Shown piece by piece: positions 47,166-58,335 of a stretch of 64,000 bases of DNA; positions within the stretch are counted from its first letter, which is position 1, and each line of letters starts with the position of its first letter. A program made the position numbers and the translations under genes. The stretch is from Acanthosepion esculentum (Eukaryota; Mollusca; Cephalopoda; Sepiida; Sepiidae). The notes under the pieces are model-generated. The model did no database searches, was not told the DNA's origin, and saw only the letters and a program-made list of their open reading frames with translations. Where the stretch lies: NCBI GenBank assembly GCA_964036315.1, contig OZ038495.1, positions 25,861,190-25,925,189 on the forward strand, given 5' to 3'.

Positions 47166-47639
47166 CCTACTAACAGATATGAGATTTGGCATTATTCCAG
47201 AACACATTCCTTTATGTCTTTGTCTAATAGTAACCCAACAACTCTTTCATTTTTCTCCTCACCTGCATGTAATATCCTGTGTGTATTGCTTATGAATCCT
47301 TACATTCCAAGTCCTGATTACTATTTTTTTGTTTGTGAACAGTCACTGGATAGAGGTCTGGTGACATCTGCCACTCGTGTCTATCCTTACTAGTTGTTCC
47401 TGAGGGACTTACACCATTAACTGTTCAAAATAAAGTCTGGATTAACTGAAATAAGTCCAATTATGACATTACATAAAAATATATTAAAGTGTACTGTTTG
47501 TTTAGTCTATAGTACTGCAATAAGTCTGTCTAATCTAAAGCATACAAGATGTTGATACTATTGCAAGGGTTTCTTTGATTAAGGAATGAATTAAGTCCTA
47601 TACTTAATATTTTGGCAGATGTGCGATAGCATTCTGCTT

Positions 47640-48104
47640 TTTTTTTTTTTTTTTTTCAAATGTAAGCAAATTGCTGCAGCTATTTTTGTTTAATGTTAAT
47701 TTCAACAGAAGACATTTTTTCCGAGCCATTCTTTTTAACAATGAATGCTATATATCTTGTGATAGACCAGATAGATTGAATGAAGGTTGGGTAGCTACTG
47801 GCAGAAACCATTCTCACAGGTTGAGATATCAAGAAGACAGAGGTTATGTAATGTTTTGGTGTAGGATTATAGATGAAGTGGTGGGTCAGACCAGTTCTAA
47901 ATAGTGATAAGATGAGTTAAAACTTACATTGAATACATTGATCCATGATTTAAGAAGCTAAATGCTTTCAGAAAGATGCTTTATCACATATGGTGAAAAA
48001 AAAAAAAATTGAATATTTTAGTAAATTTCTTTTAAAGACACTAATTTAGAATGACGAGCTTGTTTGCCTAACCATAACCCCATTGAAAACTTGTAGAGAA
48101 ATCA

Positions 48105-48105
<1 letters not shown>
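47640..48105 (+). pseudogene. Tc1-like transposase relic
   Basis: The frame at 47671-47904 reads FRAILFNNECYISCDRPDRL, then NEGWVATGRNHSHRLRYQED, then RGYVMFWCRIIDEVVGQ. It matches the first-Asp region and VMFWAGI block of Tc1/IS630 transposases, though the first catalytic Asp (normally ..FTDES) is Asn here. Downstream, in other frames, QKDALSHM (about 47970) corresponds to QDNAPSH, and CLPNHNPIENL followed by a stop and REI (about 48067-48105) corresponds to the SPDLNPIENLW block with the Glu retained. It is flanked by T-runs. Frameshifts and stops make it dead. Confidence 0.65.
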
Positions 48106-48137
<32 letters not shown>

Positions 48138-48138
<1 letters not shown>

Positions 48139-48819
48139 CATATATAAATAATGTGAATGTCACACTTTTTCAACTTTACTCCTAGAGGGCATAACTCAAC
48201 ATATAACATTTTGGAATGAAACTGACTCCGTGAGCAAATTAAACACATTCTGGGCTGGATCCGGACGTACAATCTTGAAATTTTGGTTTCCCAAGTTTTC
48301 ATTACTGCACTTGTTTTCAGTGATTGATTTTTACCATGATTTTTTTTTTGTGCTATAACAATTTTTATAACTTGGAAATAAATTTGGGTATAATTGAAAT
48401 TAATTGTGAAATCCAGCAAAAGTCATCCCTGAAATAAAAGTAATTATTTGTACAGAAAATAATGGACTATGGCACATCAAATTGTCTTTAAATTAAGTGA
48501 TGGCAGAAGATTTATCATTGAACTTTAGTTGTTATTTGTTTTTGTTTTTTCATTTTTTTTTATCATGAATTTTGGTCAGTCATTGTGTTGGTCAAACAGT
48601 CTTTTAAGTTGTTATTTAAGATAGAGGCTAGATAGATTCATGCTGCTCTGAATTCCCTTGGTCATTTTGACAGTTTTATTGGTTCCTGGAAAGGGGATGT
48701 GTCAGTGTTAAAAATCACTGAAAAAAAAAAAGAGATTAGGTTAAAATCATTTTGTGTCAGATCCACTGTCTTCCCAACTGAGCAATGGTGATAAGAAAAA
48801 GATCATTCAGGCCTTTCGT
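48138..48819. other. AT-rich spacer
   Basis: No feature recognised between the Tc1-like relic and the copia LTR; T-run at 48105-48133. Confidence 0.5.
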
Positions 48820-48993
48820 TGTTAGTGTTGTAGCTATTGCCCTTGCCTTTTGGTTGTTTAGTGCCACCAGGTGGTGGCTTCTATAAAATGCTGGCAGCCA
48901 TATTGAAAATGTTTCAATTGTTCATTTGTCAATATTCAGACTAATAGGGAGATTACCTTATTGCAGATGCAATTGATCCATTGAGGATTAACA
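48820..48993 (+). mobile_element. 5' LTR of a Ty1/copia element
   Basis: The 174-bp block begins TGTTAG and ends ATTAACA, an inverted TGTTA/TAACA pair. It is followed two bases later by a primer site matching initiator Met-tRNA. TATAAAA at about 48880-48887 is a likely promoter. The size is short but normal for animal copia elements. No 3' LTR is present in the window. Confidence 0.75.
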
Positions 48994-48995
48994 GT

Positions 48996-49006
48996 TGGTA
49001 GCAGAG
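48996..49006 (+). promoter_or_regulatory. Primer-binding site for initiator Met-tRNA
   Basis: TGGTAGCAGAG is the exact complement of the last 11 bases (CTCTGCTACCA) of eukaryotic initiator tRNA-Met. Copia elements commonly prime minus-strand synthesis from this tRNA. Confidence 0.85.
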
Positions 49007-52000
49007 TGTAGTTGATCTGTAACAAAAAATTAAGTGAATTTCCTTTTCTATTTTTCTGTTACTTTTAAAGTTTTGTGACTTTTAATTTATGTAAGAATGG
49101 ATAATTCTAATACATGTTCTTCCAAATGGCCTCCAAGGCTAGACACTGAATCTGCCTATGAACAATGGAAGAAAAACCCTCATATTTGCAGTAGGTTGAC
49201 AGAGCTTCCAAAACCAAAACAGGCTTTAGCTTTTTACCTATCCTTAAGTGAAAAGGCCAGAGCTGTCTCTTCTGGGATAGACAGTGAAGATTTGGAAACA
49301 GACAGGTGTGGACACTAACTTTCAAAAAGTGGATGAATAATTCTGCTAAATAAAAGGAGACTGCAGTTTGTTGCTTTTAATAATTTGTACAATTTGTGTA
49401 GAGCAACAGAAACGGAAATAAAGGACTTTCTGATTGCCTTTGACCACACTTACTTTAAGTTTACACAGGAAAACATGGCTCTTCCAGATCCAGTAATGCT
49501 ATTTATGCGCCTTTCATCTGTAAACCTTCCTAAGAAGGATGCACACTTAATGTCAGCATTGAAGTAAGTGTTTTTCAAAAATATGAAGGAGACCATTAAA
49601 CATATTTTTGGCCATTCAGTTACTCCTTCAAATATTAATAAATGTACCCCTTCAGCCTGCGATAAAAATGGAAAGTCAGGACACTCTTTTTACAGAAAAA
49701 TTCAGACATGGATACGGTTAACCTTATACTTGTGCCACCCAGGATGGTCGCACTTCAAACAGGCAACTTCCTATACAGTCACATGACTGTAAATTAAATC
49801 CTGTGGGTCGCAGGAGGCAGGTTTCAAGATGTGTCACATGGAACTCAAAATTTAATTGGGCACATGAATGCCCTTATGCATATGAGAACAGTGATCAAGG
49901 TATGCAAAGGAATACGTCAAAAAATGTTTTGTTGTCCTTGTTTGTGGGTCGTGCTAATAATACAAGGTTGCAATCCCTGGTGAACGATGTAAAGGGTTAT
50001 GATATTTTGGACACAGGGTGTTCAACCACTGTCTGTGGTAAAAGTTGGCTTTAAATATATTTGAATTCATTAATTGATTATGAGCCGCCTTTAATCGTGG
50101 AACAAACCTCTGCTTCTACATTTTCTTTTGGTGATGGTGCTACAGTAGTATCTTCAAAGAAATTGACTATTCCCTATTTGATTGGAAATATGAGGTCAGA
50201 AATAACTACTGATATTGTTGAATGTGAAATACCTTTTACTTTTAAGCAAAAATTCAATTAAAAAAAGGAAATAATGAATTGAATTTTCAAAATTACACGC
50301 TGACTGTTGGAAAGAGAATAATTAAACTGCAACCCACCACTTCAGGCCATTATTCTTTACCTCTCTATAAACAATTAGATAATGCTACCTGTAATTTGAT
50401 TATGTTCTCAAAAATGAAGAATACAAATAAAATAGCTCAAAAATTGCATAAGCAGTTTGGTCACCCTAATACCCCAAAACTCAAAGTTGATTCACAATGC
50501 ACATATAAATAACCATAAACTTGAACATGAAATTAAATCTGTATCAGAGAGGTGTGAAACTTGTACCAAATTCAGAAGAACCCCTCCCAGACCAATTGTC
50601 AATCTTTCAATGGCAACTGAATTTATTGAAACTGTGGCTTTGGATCTGAAAATATGGGGTGAAAGTTACTTATCATTGTGGATCTGATAACTCATTTTTT
50701 TACAATGGGAGTGATTCAAAACAAAATGGCTTTCATTGTTATTGAAGGGTTCTTCAGATGGATAACCATTTTTGGTGCTCAAAAAATACTATCTGACAAT
50801 GGGTGTTAATTCAACAATAGTGGAATGCAGGAGTTGGGTGAAGCCCTTAATAATGACAGTGATGACAACAGCAGCAAAAAGTCCTTGGAGCAATTGTGTA
50901 TGCAAGAGACTTAATGCAGTTATTGGTAACATGGTAAATAAAATTATTGCAGATACTCAGTGTGATTTGGATGTTGCTCTGGCATGGTCTATGTCACAAT
51001 GCACTTGTCAACAATTGTCTTTTCCCCCTAATCAGTTGGTTTTTGGTTTTAATCCAGCTGTTCCAGATATCTTCCATAATAATCTTCCCGCATTGGAACA
51101 TGTCATAACATCTACTATAGTGAGGGAAAATTTGAATGCATTGCACCTGGCTAGGCAGGAATTTGTAAAGCTTGAATACAATGAAAGAATAAGAACACTA
51201 AGGAGTAATATCTGGGATACTAATATAAAAGACTTAAGAAATGGGAATCAAGTATTCTACAAAACGAATGATAGCTAAGAATGGCATGGGCTAGGTATTA
51301 TGATGGGGAAACTAGTGTTAGTTTGTCATGGGGGTACATGCATCACACTTGTCACTTGGTTAAAGATCCAGATGCTGGTCATGATTCCCGTTCAGACTCT
51401 TGGTATTTAAATTTACAACGAACAACAAAATAATTCTCCACAAACTCCTTACCAATATAATAAAGATATCCTTCAACCTGTTCCAGAGGAACAAGAGGCT
51501 AACATTTCAACAGGGTCCAGATGTCATCCACAGGAGGAGGTTTCTGCATTTGGACACAGAAAGAGTGCTGTGTCTCTGCCCAAAGCAGGAGATGGCATAG
51601 AATATGAGTTGGCTGATGAAGATTCTCAGAGGAAGTGGATGAAAGTGGTGAGCAAAGCTGGCTTATCCACTGGAGAAAAAAAAAAAAAAAAAATAAGCAC
51701 ATTATAAATGTAGTGTTTGAAGAAGGTGAACCTATCTGGCTGAATTTTGAAAATGGGGTTTCAGAATGGAGGAAAAGACAAGATGTGTTGTCTAGTTGGG
51801 TAATCTGTTCTGTTGTCCACTGTTTGTGACCAAAATGTAGAGAAAACCAAGGAGGAAGAGATACCAAGCTGGAGAAACAATGGAGTTTTTGTACAGGTGC
51901 CTGATTTGAGATAGGATAGAATATCTACAAGATGGGTATATAGCAAAAAAGAGACCTCAAAAGGACCTGTTACCAAAGCAAGACTGGTTGCTCAGGGATT

Positions 52001-52109
52001 TGAGGATAAAGGAGCTAAAACTGTCCATACATATTTTCCCCCACTCCTTCCAAGGAAGGTTTGTGCATTGTCTTAAACATCATATCATCCTCAGGATTCA
52101 CTTGCAACT

Positions 52110-52165
52110 CTTTGTAATGAGGCAGTTTTTATGTCTATAGACATAAAAACTGCCTCATTACAAAG
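52110..52165. repeat. 56-bp perfect palindrome inside copia RT
   Basis: Centred between 52137 and 52138 (CTA|TAG), all 28 base pairs match with no loop. The right half encodes the normal RT sequence SIDIKTASLQS. The left half is its inverted copy inserted after TCNS, so about 22-24 bp was added. This looks like a templated insertion by strand switching during replication or repair. Confidence 0.97.
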
Positions 52166-52328
52166 TAATGATTTTGAAAGGAATGTTTACCTTGTCCCTC
52201 CTCCTCCTCCTGAAGCTAATGTACTGAGTAATTATCTCTGGAAGCTCTGCAAGTATGTCTATGGTCTTAATGATGCTTCCAGAACTTGGTATTTGACTGT
52301 CAGAGACACCCTATTGGAATTGGGAGCT

Positions 52329-52612
52329 CAGTCAGTTAAGTTCCATGTGTGATACATGCTTAGGTGATTATATATCTTTTGATACATGACTGACTAGGTA
52401 GATTTTTTTCCCGCAGTAGACCAGTTGCCATCCAAAGCTATAGAACCCAGTCTATCTAACTATTTATCCATAGCTGGGAGAAGAGGAGGAGGATTCATAC
52501 CTTTCCCAAGGGTATTAGCACACAAGTGAATGTAATGGATTCGACTGGAATTTGAACTCTGCTCTCCGATTCTTTAATCCAAGCTGCTATCCATTACTCT
52601 GCCATGCCTCCC
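52329..52612 (-). mobile_element. SINE family E, complete, inserted in copia
   Basis: Flanked by identical 11-bp duplications AATTGGGAGCT (52318-52328 and 52613-52623). Removing the insert rejoins the copia RT frame exactly. On the minus strand it starts with a tRNA-like head: GGCATGGCAGAGTAATGGAT (A-box region) and CAGAGTTCAAATTCC (B-box region). The ~200-bp body is shared with 42690-42935. This defines the element boundaries precisely: a 284-bp Pol III-type retroposon. Confidence 0.92.
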
Positions 52613-53346
52613 AATTGGGAGCTACTGTATCTAAATATGGCCAAGCAGTATTAATTTGGTATTGTGGCAAACAATTGCATGGCATTATTTACAGCCATGT
52701 TGATGATTTTTGCTGGGCTGGAACTGCACTTGATTGGATTCCAAATAAATTTGTAATGAAGTCTGAAGCAAAGTCCACCTTCAAATATTTGGGAATAGAA
52801 ATATCTCAAAAGAGTAGATTAGTGAGAGTTAGCATGACTATACTGCATCTCTAAAATACATACCCATCCCAAATAATGATAATGAAGAGGGACTTTCTGA
52901 GTATACTTACGTTAATAGGCTTATTGGTCAGTTGGTTGGTCACCCAGACCACACCAGATTTGTGCTTTGATGTATGTGAATCCAGTTCCTTTCTGAAAGA
53001 AAGGAAAATTGAAAGTATTAGACAAGTAAATAAATCTGTAAAAAAGACAGAAATCTCAGCTGACCGTACAAGATATGGGAAATTTAAGACAGCTAAAAAT
53101 GGTTGCCTACAGTGATGCTTCCTTTGCTAATCTAAGTGACGGAGGTTCCCAGGGAGGGTATTTAATATTTCTTGTCAGTAGTAACAGCAACTACATGCCT
53201 ATTTCCTGGCAGTCAAGAAGCAAAAGAGTTGTGACTTCAAAGTCCATTCAAGAACCATCAAGAGAATGGTGAATAAGTTTAAAAAAAGAAAGAACAGCAG
53301 AGGAAAACTGGATCAGGAGGTCACAACCCAGAGAGGGATGTTCATT

Positions 53347-53584
53347 TCAACTTGGAGCTAAAGAGATCAATTAGAAAAGATCCAACTCAATTCATAAGAC
53401 ATTTGGCACATGAGAGAGAAGTTTGAGCTATGACAGTCCAAGGAGCAGTGAAAAAAGACTTGAAAATGAAATCATACGTGAAACCTGCGAGGCACCTTGT
53501 TACTCCAGGACAGAAAGTTAGTTTAGAAAGGGCAAAGATTATTTTTAATAAGTTGGAAAATGATCCTGGAATGATATATATATA
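53347..53584 (+). pseudogene. Mariner-type transposase N-terminal fragment
   Basis: One frame reads NLELKRSIRKDPTQFIRHLA, HEREV, then a TGA. It continues AMTVQGAVKKDLKMKSYVKP, ARHLVTPGQKVSLERAKIIF and NKLENDPG. This is the second helix-turn-helix and linker of the DD37D-like family, the same broad family as the relic at 31976-32885. It ends at an ATATAT run; the catalytic part is absent. It joins the 3' break of copia, with about 70 bp of unassigned sequence between. Confidence 0.65.
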
Positions 53585-53719
53585 AACTTTATTCCGGTCC
53601 TTAGCTATGATAAATTAATAATAAACATCATTTTTATTTATGATCAATTTCATCACTATTCTTCTGTTAATCTTTGAAAGTAATTATACTTTCTTATTGC
53701 TTGAAGTAGTCCAATAATG

Positions 53720-53759
<40 letters not shown>

Positions 53760-53850
53760 TGGAATTAGTGGAAAGCACTCAATAGAGATAACATATTCAG
53801 TTTGTCTGTTGATTGCAAAAGCATGAAATCCAGGGTTACAAACTCATATC
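53720..53850 (+). repeat. (AT)n plus diverged copy of the hammerhead-like unit
   Basis: An AT run (53720-53757) is followed by GTGTGGAATTAGTGG and AAAGCACTCAATAGAGATAA, which align with 41920-41965. CTGTTGATTGCAAAAGCATGAAAT (53798-53821) aligns in pieces with the hairpin core at 42033-42055. The core carries an A-to-T change (CTGTTGA) and the outer stem is lost, so it is a decayed relative. Confidence 0.4.
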
Positions 53851-54722
53851 CATACAACTGAAAATGTGTTGTTTTTTTTTTTTTGTTTTTTTATAATTTA
53901 GTAGCAGAGATGAATTTTGAGTTGCTATTCTGGATGTTGTGAAATCTTTTTCATATGTCAAATGACTTCTAATATTAGTTTTGTAACATGAAGCATACAT
54001 TTAATATTAATATTTTCTTTATAAATTTATTGTTCAAAATATTTGTCCTTGTAAATTTTGCACAAGTTCAATAATTTTGAATAACCAGGCTAATAATGTC
54101 AGAATTGGGAATCTGGTAAAAATCATAACTGTTGCGACGCATTATCTTATAATTTGAGTGTGAAATAGCCTTCTCATTGATAATGTAAATATTTCTATGA
54201 ATACCTTTATCAGAAAAAAAAAGTTTAGTGTCTAATAATGCAAAATGCAGTATAGATGTATTTGCTGTAAAAATTATTAAAAAAAAAAAAATTTCGATTT
54301 ATTTTTCAACCTTTCACTTTTTGGAGCCATAAATCAGATTTTCTGATCCAAATTAAACATGATTATGATTATCTTTTTCCAATTTTTGTCATCTAATTCC
54401 TAAACTATATCAGTTTTTTACATATCAAATTTACTCATTTGGATGAAGTTAACTCTGTAAAAATGTTTTCAATCTATCAGTTGGAGAAATAAAATTCCTT
54501 TACACTGGAATGTTTGGGTTGTGCTTGATCGTGGCCATGGCTTGATTGGTTGAATTCTATTCAGTAGTACTTTTCCTAGTTTGCATTGAGATTATTCAGT
54601 TCTTTGAAACCTTTTCCCAGTATGAAGTGGTTATCGTCCTTTGTGTTTTTCTCAAACTGCATTCCTCTCTCAATTCTACAGTTGGCGTCACCATGACCAC
54701 TGACTACCTTTCTTCCAAGAGT

Positions 54723-54767
<45 letters not shown>

Positions 54768-55960
54768 TAGCAAAATCATGTTCTTTATAGATAACAGCCT
54801 TATCAACAGCTCTTCTCTCATTCCTCTCTTCTTGGTAACTTCATATACAAAGTAATCAGCACACTTATCAAATGCTACGAACTACTATCACACAGCTCTT
54901 GCTTTTTTTAGTTTATTTTCGGTAATACTCTTAGATTTTTCTATTTATAGCACCAGTAAAATTCTTGAGTTTTATTATTGGTCATAGTGTACATTAAGTT
55001 GGGAACTTGTTTCTTGAATATTATAAACTCTAAATTTGAATTTATAAAAGGTGTCTCAAATTAGAGGAGAATAGTTTTGAAAGAATTTTCAAATTTATAT
55101 CAGATATTGAAGGAATATTTCCTAGTGTTAAGAAGCATGTATGAGAAACATTACTTCCATTTGTAATTTTGGTGCATATCAGGGCCATTTTCTTTTGCCT
55201 TTTACAAACAAAACATTCCTTCTATTATGTGTTACTAACTTCAGTTGTTTATAATTTAACTACCATAAAGCTAGTGGCAATAATTAACTGAACTTTTTAA
55301 CTGATAATAAACCAAATTACTGTGATTATCCTTTGTGATGTTCCAAGACTTCCTAACAGAAGCCTAAAATTGGACAGTACCAAGTTACGTGTGTATTTTA
55401 TTTTTTCCTATACATATATATCAAAAGCCTAATTTTATAAATTAGACAAAATAACAATAACTGTAGATAAGGGGTACCACTGTATTAACTTAGCCTAAAA
55501 GTTAATTTGATTTCAATAAAAAAACAAAAACTTCTTATTTTGTTTTATTGAATAATATATTTATCATTTTCTTGTATTTCTGCCATCTTTCAAGCATCTT
55601 TTATTCTCCAACACTTTCTTAGTAAAATACTACTTTAGGTACCTTTTCATAGAATTCCAAGCATAGAGAGCTTGACAAAACAAAAATGGTATCAAATTTA
55701 TATTGGTAGCTCAAGGAGCAACCAAGTTGTAACAATCAAATTTGGTCAGAATTAAAGAGACATGGAATAAAAACTAATCACACAAGAAAAATTTTTTTTA
55801 TTTTTATAAAGTGAAAAGATCAAATTTTGTTCACTTATTAATTTCATCAAAATAACCTTGAAAATAAACAAAATATCAGCAGCTGAAATGTAAGAATTTC
55901 ACAATTTTGACCTGTTTTCAAACTATAAATTAGGGAAGATCGGGATACTTATTTTGATAC
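53851..55960. other. AT-rich sequence with (AT)n at 54727-54765
   Basis: No gene recognised; the frames at 54546-54821 run through the microsatellite and are not credible. Confidence 0.45.
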
Positions 55961-55969
55961 AACACTTTC

Positions 55970-56850
55970 AAGTGATTATAAAATATGGAGTGCTCTAGGA
56001 ATATTGTCTATAGCAGAGGCTTATAAACAATGTCAGACTGCAAATCACCATTAGAAGAGAAAATGCAGGATGACCATTCTAACTGTCCAGAAAGTGGGGG
56101 TGGGGGTGTTTTTTTTGTTTGTTTTTTTTTTGTTTGTTTTTTTTTCATCAGTTCCAATATTTTTGTTCATTTCAGTTTCTTTTATGAAGTTAAATGTGAT
56201 AAAGCTTTACAATAAGCATTTTTTTTGAAGGCTTGACCATTGATTCATCTCATGAAACAAATTTCTAAGTTTTGTAGTCATTAGTCCTTTTTGACAATAA
56301 TTGTTTGATTTTTACAAAATTTTCAACCTTTTAGATACATGTATGGGAAAAGGTATTCATATTATAGAGAAAGGAACTGTTTTACTGAATTCTTCATCTC
56401 CCAAATTAGTAAAGTTTTATGCATGTACCTCTCCAATGGGTTCTTTTTTTATTTTTTCTAGCAAGTTCAAAGTGGTCTACTTTTGAACTATTTTTGCTCT
56501 ATTATCAAATTGTGATTGTTTTACATGGTGTAAATGTTTAGTCTGATCAAATAACTGATTCAATTAATATTATTTTTCTTTTACTTCAATACTACCTATT
56601 TGACATTACATTTATAACAAGTTTTCACTTGTCTGAAGCCTGCATCTTCAGATATACACTATTGAAATTGACCTCTGGCCCAATGGAAGCTCGTAAACTT
56701 GACAAACTTTGAATGATATCTTTGTTGCTAATTGAGCTTTCAAGATAATTTGGTTTTTTTTTGGTTTTTTTGTCAAGTTCCCTATACTTGTATTAAAAGT
56801 TAGGTATATTGAAAATTAAATTTTACTTTAGGATATCTAATCAGTCCCGT
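55970..56850 (+). repeat. Unidentified dispersed repeat B, copy 3 (5'-truncated)
   Basis: Starts at the segment equivalent to 46240 (GGCTTATAAA...TGTCCAGAAAGT). It continues through AAACAAATTTCTAAGTTTTG, the TCTCCAATGGGTTC block and the TTACTTCAATACTACCTATT block, collinear with copies 1 and 2. It contains a G-run and T-runs at 56095-56145. Confidence 0.7.
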
Positions 56851-58240
56851 CTAAAGACAAATTTTGACGCCAATTGTACAATATCATCCAACAAAGGCCC
56901 CAAAAAGGTAGTTATTTTTGCCTTTGGTTGGAACTAAAATTTTGATTACAGCAGTGAACAGTTGTATAAAAAGTTATATCATTGTAATCTTTAGTCCTTT
57001 CATCCCACAGTTTTTAACTTTATTAGTATACATTGTAAGGAATTTGGAATCTTTGATCTGATTCTCCCATTTAGAAGAAAACTACTTATTGGAGGCAATG
57101 AGTTCATCTTATTTGCAAAAGTTGAACTATAGATTTTTTTTTTTTTTTTTTTTTTTTACAAAAAAAATGTAGCAATTTCATTTTGAAATAGGATCTAATC
57201 TATAGAATTAGTAAACAAACTGATGAGCATATTTTTTTTTCTTTGGGACTATTTTGGTATGTGTAGGGAGAAAACTCTGAGTACAGCAATTTTAAAAACA
57301 CCACTATGAAATTGTCAGCTTTGAAAATGGAAGTGTCCATAGTTGAAATAAGATAATTTAAAGAAACATGAAATAAAAATGAGCTGGTTAAAGTAGAAAA
57401 TATTGTAGTTTAGTAGACAAGAAATATTGATTGTATTGAGGAAGCAAACTTCTTCTGTATTTGTTCTTTAAGAGATACAAGTTGAGGGATACAAACTTAG
57501 GAGTGAACCTCCAAGGATTTTTGTCAAAGGTGCCAAATGTATGTAATCAATAAGACTGGGAAACAGGAAATATCATAGTGAAAGAAAAGAAAATATGAGG
57601 ATAAAATCAATTTGCAAGGAAAGAAACAAAACTATAAGGTGAGTCAATTATATATACCTCTGCTCTGGAATTAATATTAATCCAAAGGTATGGTATCTGT
57701 TAAGATTGGCAACTTCCAGCTAAGTTCTAACAATTTTTTTCCTGTTCACCTGAGAAACCTGCAGTCTAGTCTGTAGTCAGTAAATAGATTTGCTTATCAG
57801 TGACTTGTATTTAGCAGAAAGTCTTTTAGCCTTCACCCACCCCCACAAAAAAAAAAAAAACTTTTTTTATCCACAAGACAATTTTCTAGAGACAAACAGC
57901 TCACTTTCTCTGTTATATACAATGTTTAGTTTAATTTGGTGTAAGGCCCCCAATTTTAGAGTATCCAATGAGGATCAAATTCACTATTCAATAATGGTTA
58001 ACTAAACTCTCTAAACATTACCTTTTGCCAATGTGTTGTGACAAAGGAAAAGATGATTATACAAATTAGTGTTCTCTGTTATCTGTCAAAAGAAAATCAG
58101 AAAAAAAGATCTGGTTTACTTTAGTTGGCTTTCAAATATGGTAATTGTTTTTATTTCCCTACCAGTCTCAACCAATTGCAACTTTTCTTCTGATAAAAGA
58201 ATGTTATTTTGGATGACTGGGGGGGTCTTTGTGGTGCAAA
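56851..58240. other. AT-rich sequence, nothing recognised
   Basis: T-run at 57135-57158 and A-run at 57847-57860; no gene identified. Confidence 0.4.
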
Positions 58241-58244
58241 ACAC

Positions 58245-58335
58245 ACCAATTTGGAAATTCTTGCAGAAGTTAAATAATTGTTGGATTTTAATGAAACTTT
58301 CAGAAAATATTCACAAATGAATGAAATGTATATAA
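58245..58335 (+). repeat. Short direct repeat F, copy 1
   Basis: TTTGGAAATTCTTGCAGAAG and GATTTTAATGAAACTTTCAG match 59760-59850 in the same orientation at roughly 80% over ~90 bp. Confidence 0.6.

Larger units (their letters stand above)
49097..53275 (+). pseudogene. Ty1/copia gag-pol relic
   Basis: ATG 49097 starts Gag (KWPPRLDTESAYEQWKKNPH), frameshifted by about 49310 and resuming as RATETEIKDFLIAFDHTYFK (49404) and NMKETIKHIFGHSV (49580). A zinc-knuckle remnant near 49830-49870 has Trp for one Cys. The protease site is YDILDTGCSTTVCGKSW (49999-50051), then a stop. GAG-pre-integrase gives LHKQFGH and ERCETCTKF. Integrase has VALDLK and ILSDNG, but the catalytic Glu is Lys in CVCKRLNAVIGNMVNK (about 50900). 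RT: TKARLVAQGFEDKG (51970), SIDIKTASLQSNDF (52134), YSHVDDFCWAGT (52692). RNase H: MVAYSDASFANL (53099). The order PR-IN-RT-RH is diagnostic of copia. A SINE splits RT at 52329-52612. The 3' end is cut near 53275. Confidence 0.92.

Noticed and set aside
51499..51867. 122-codon minus-strand frame
   Set aside because: Antisense shadow within the copia pol region crossing an A18 run; no similarity to known proteins.
53276..55960. 3' LTR of the copia element
   Set aside because: No sequence resembling the 48820-48993 LTR was found downstream; the element is broken near 53275.
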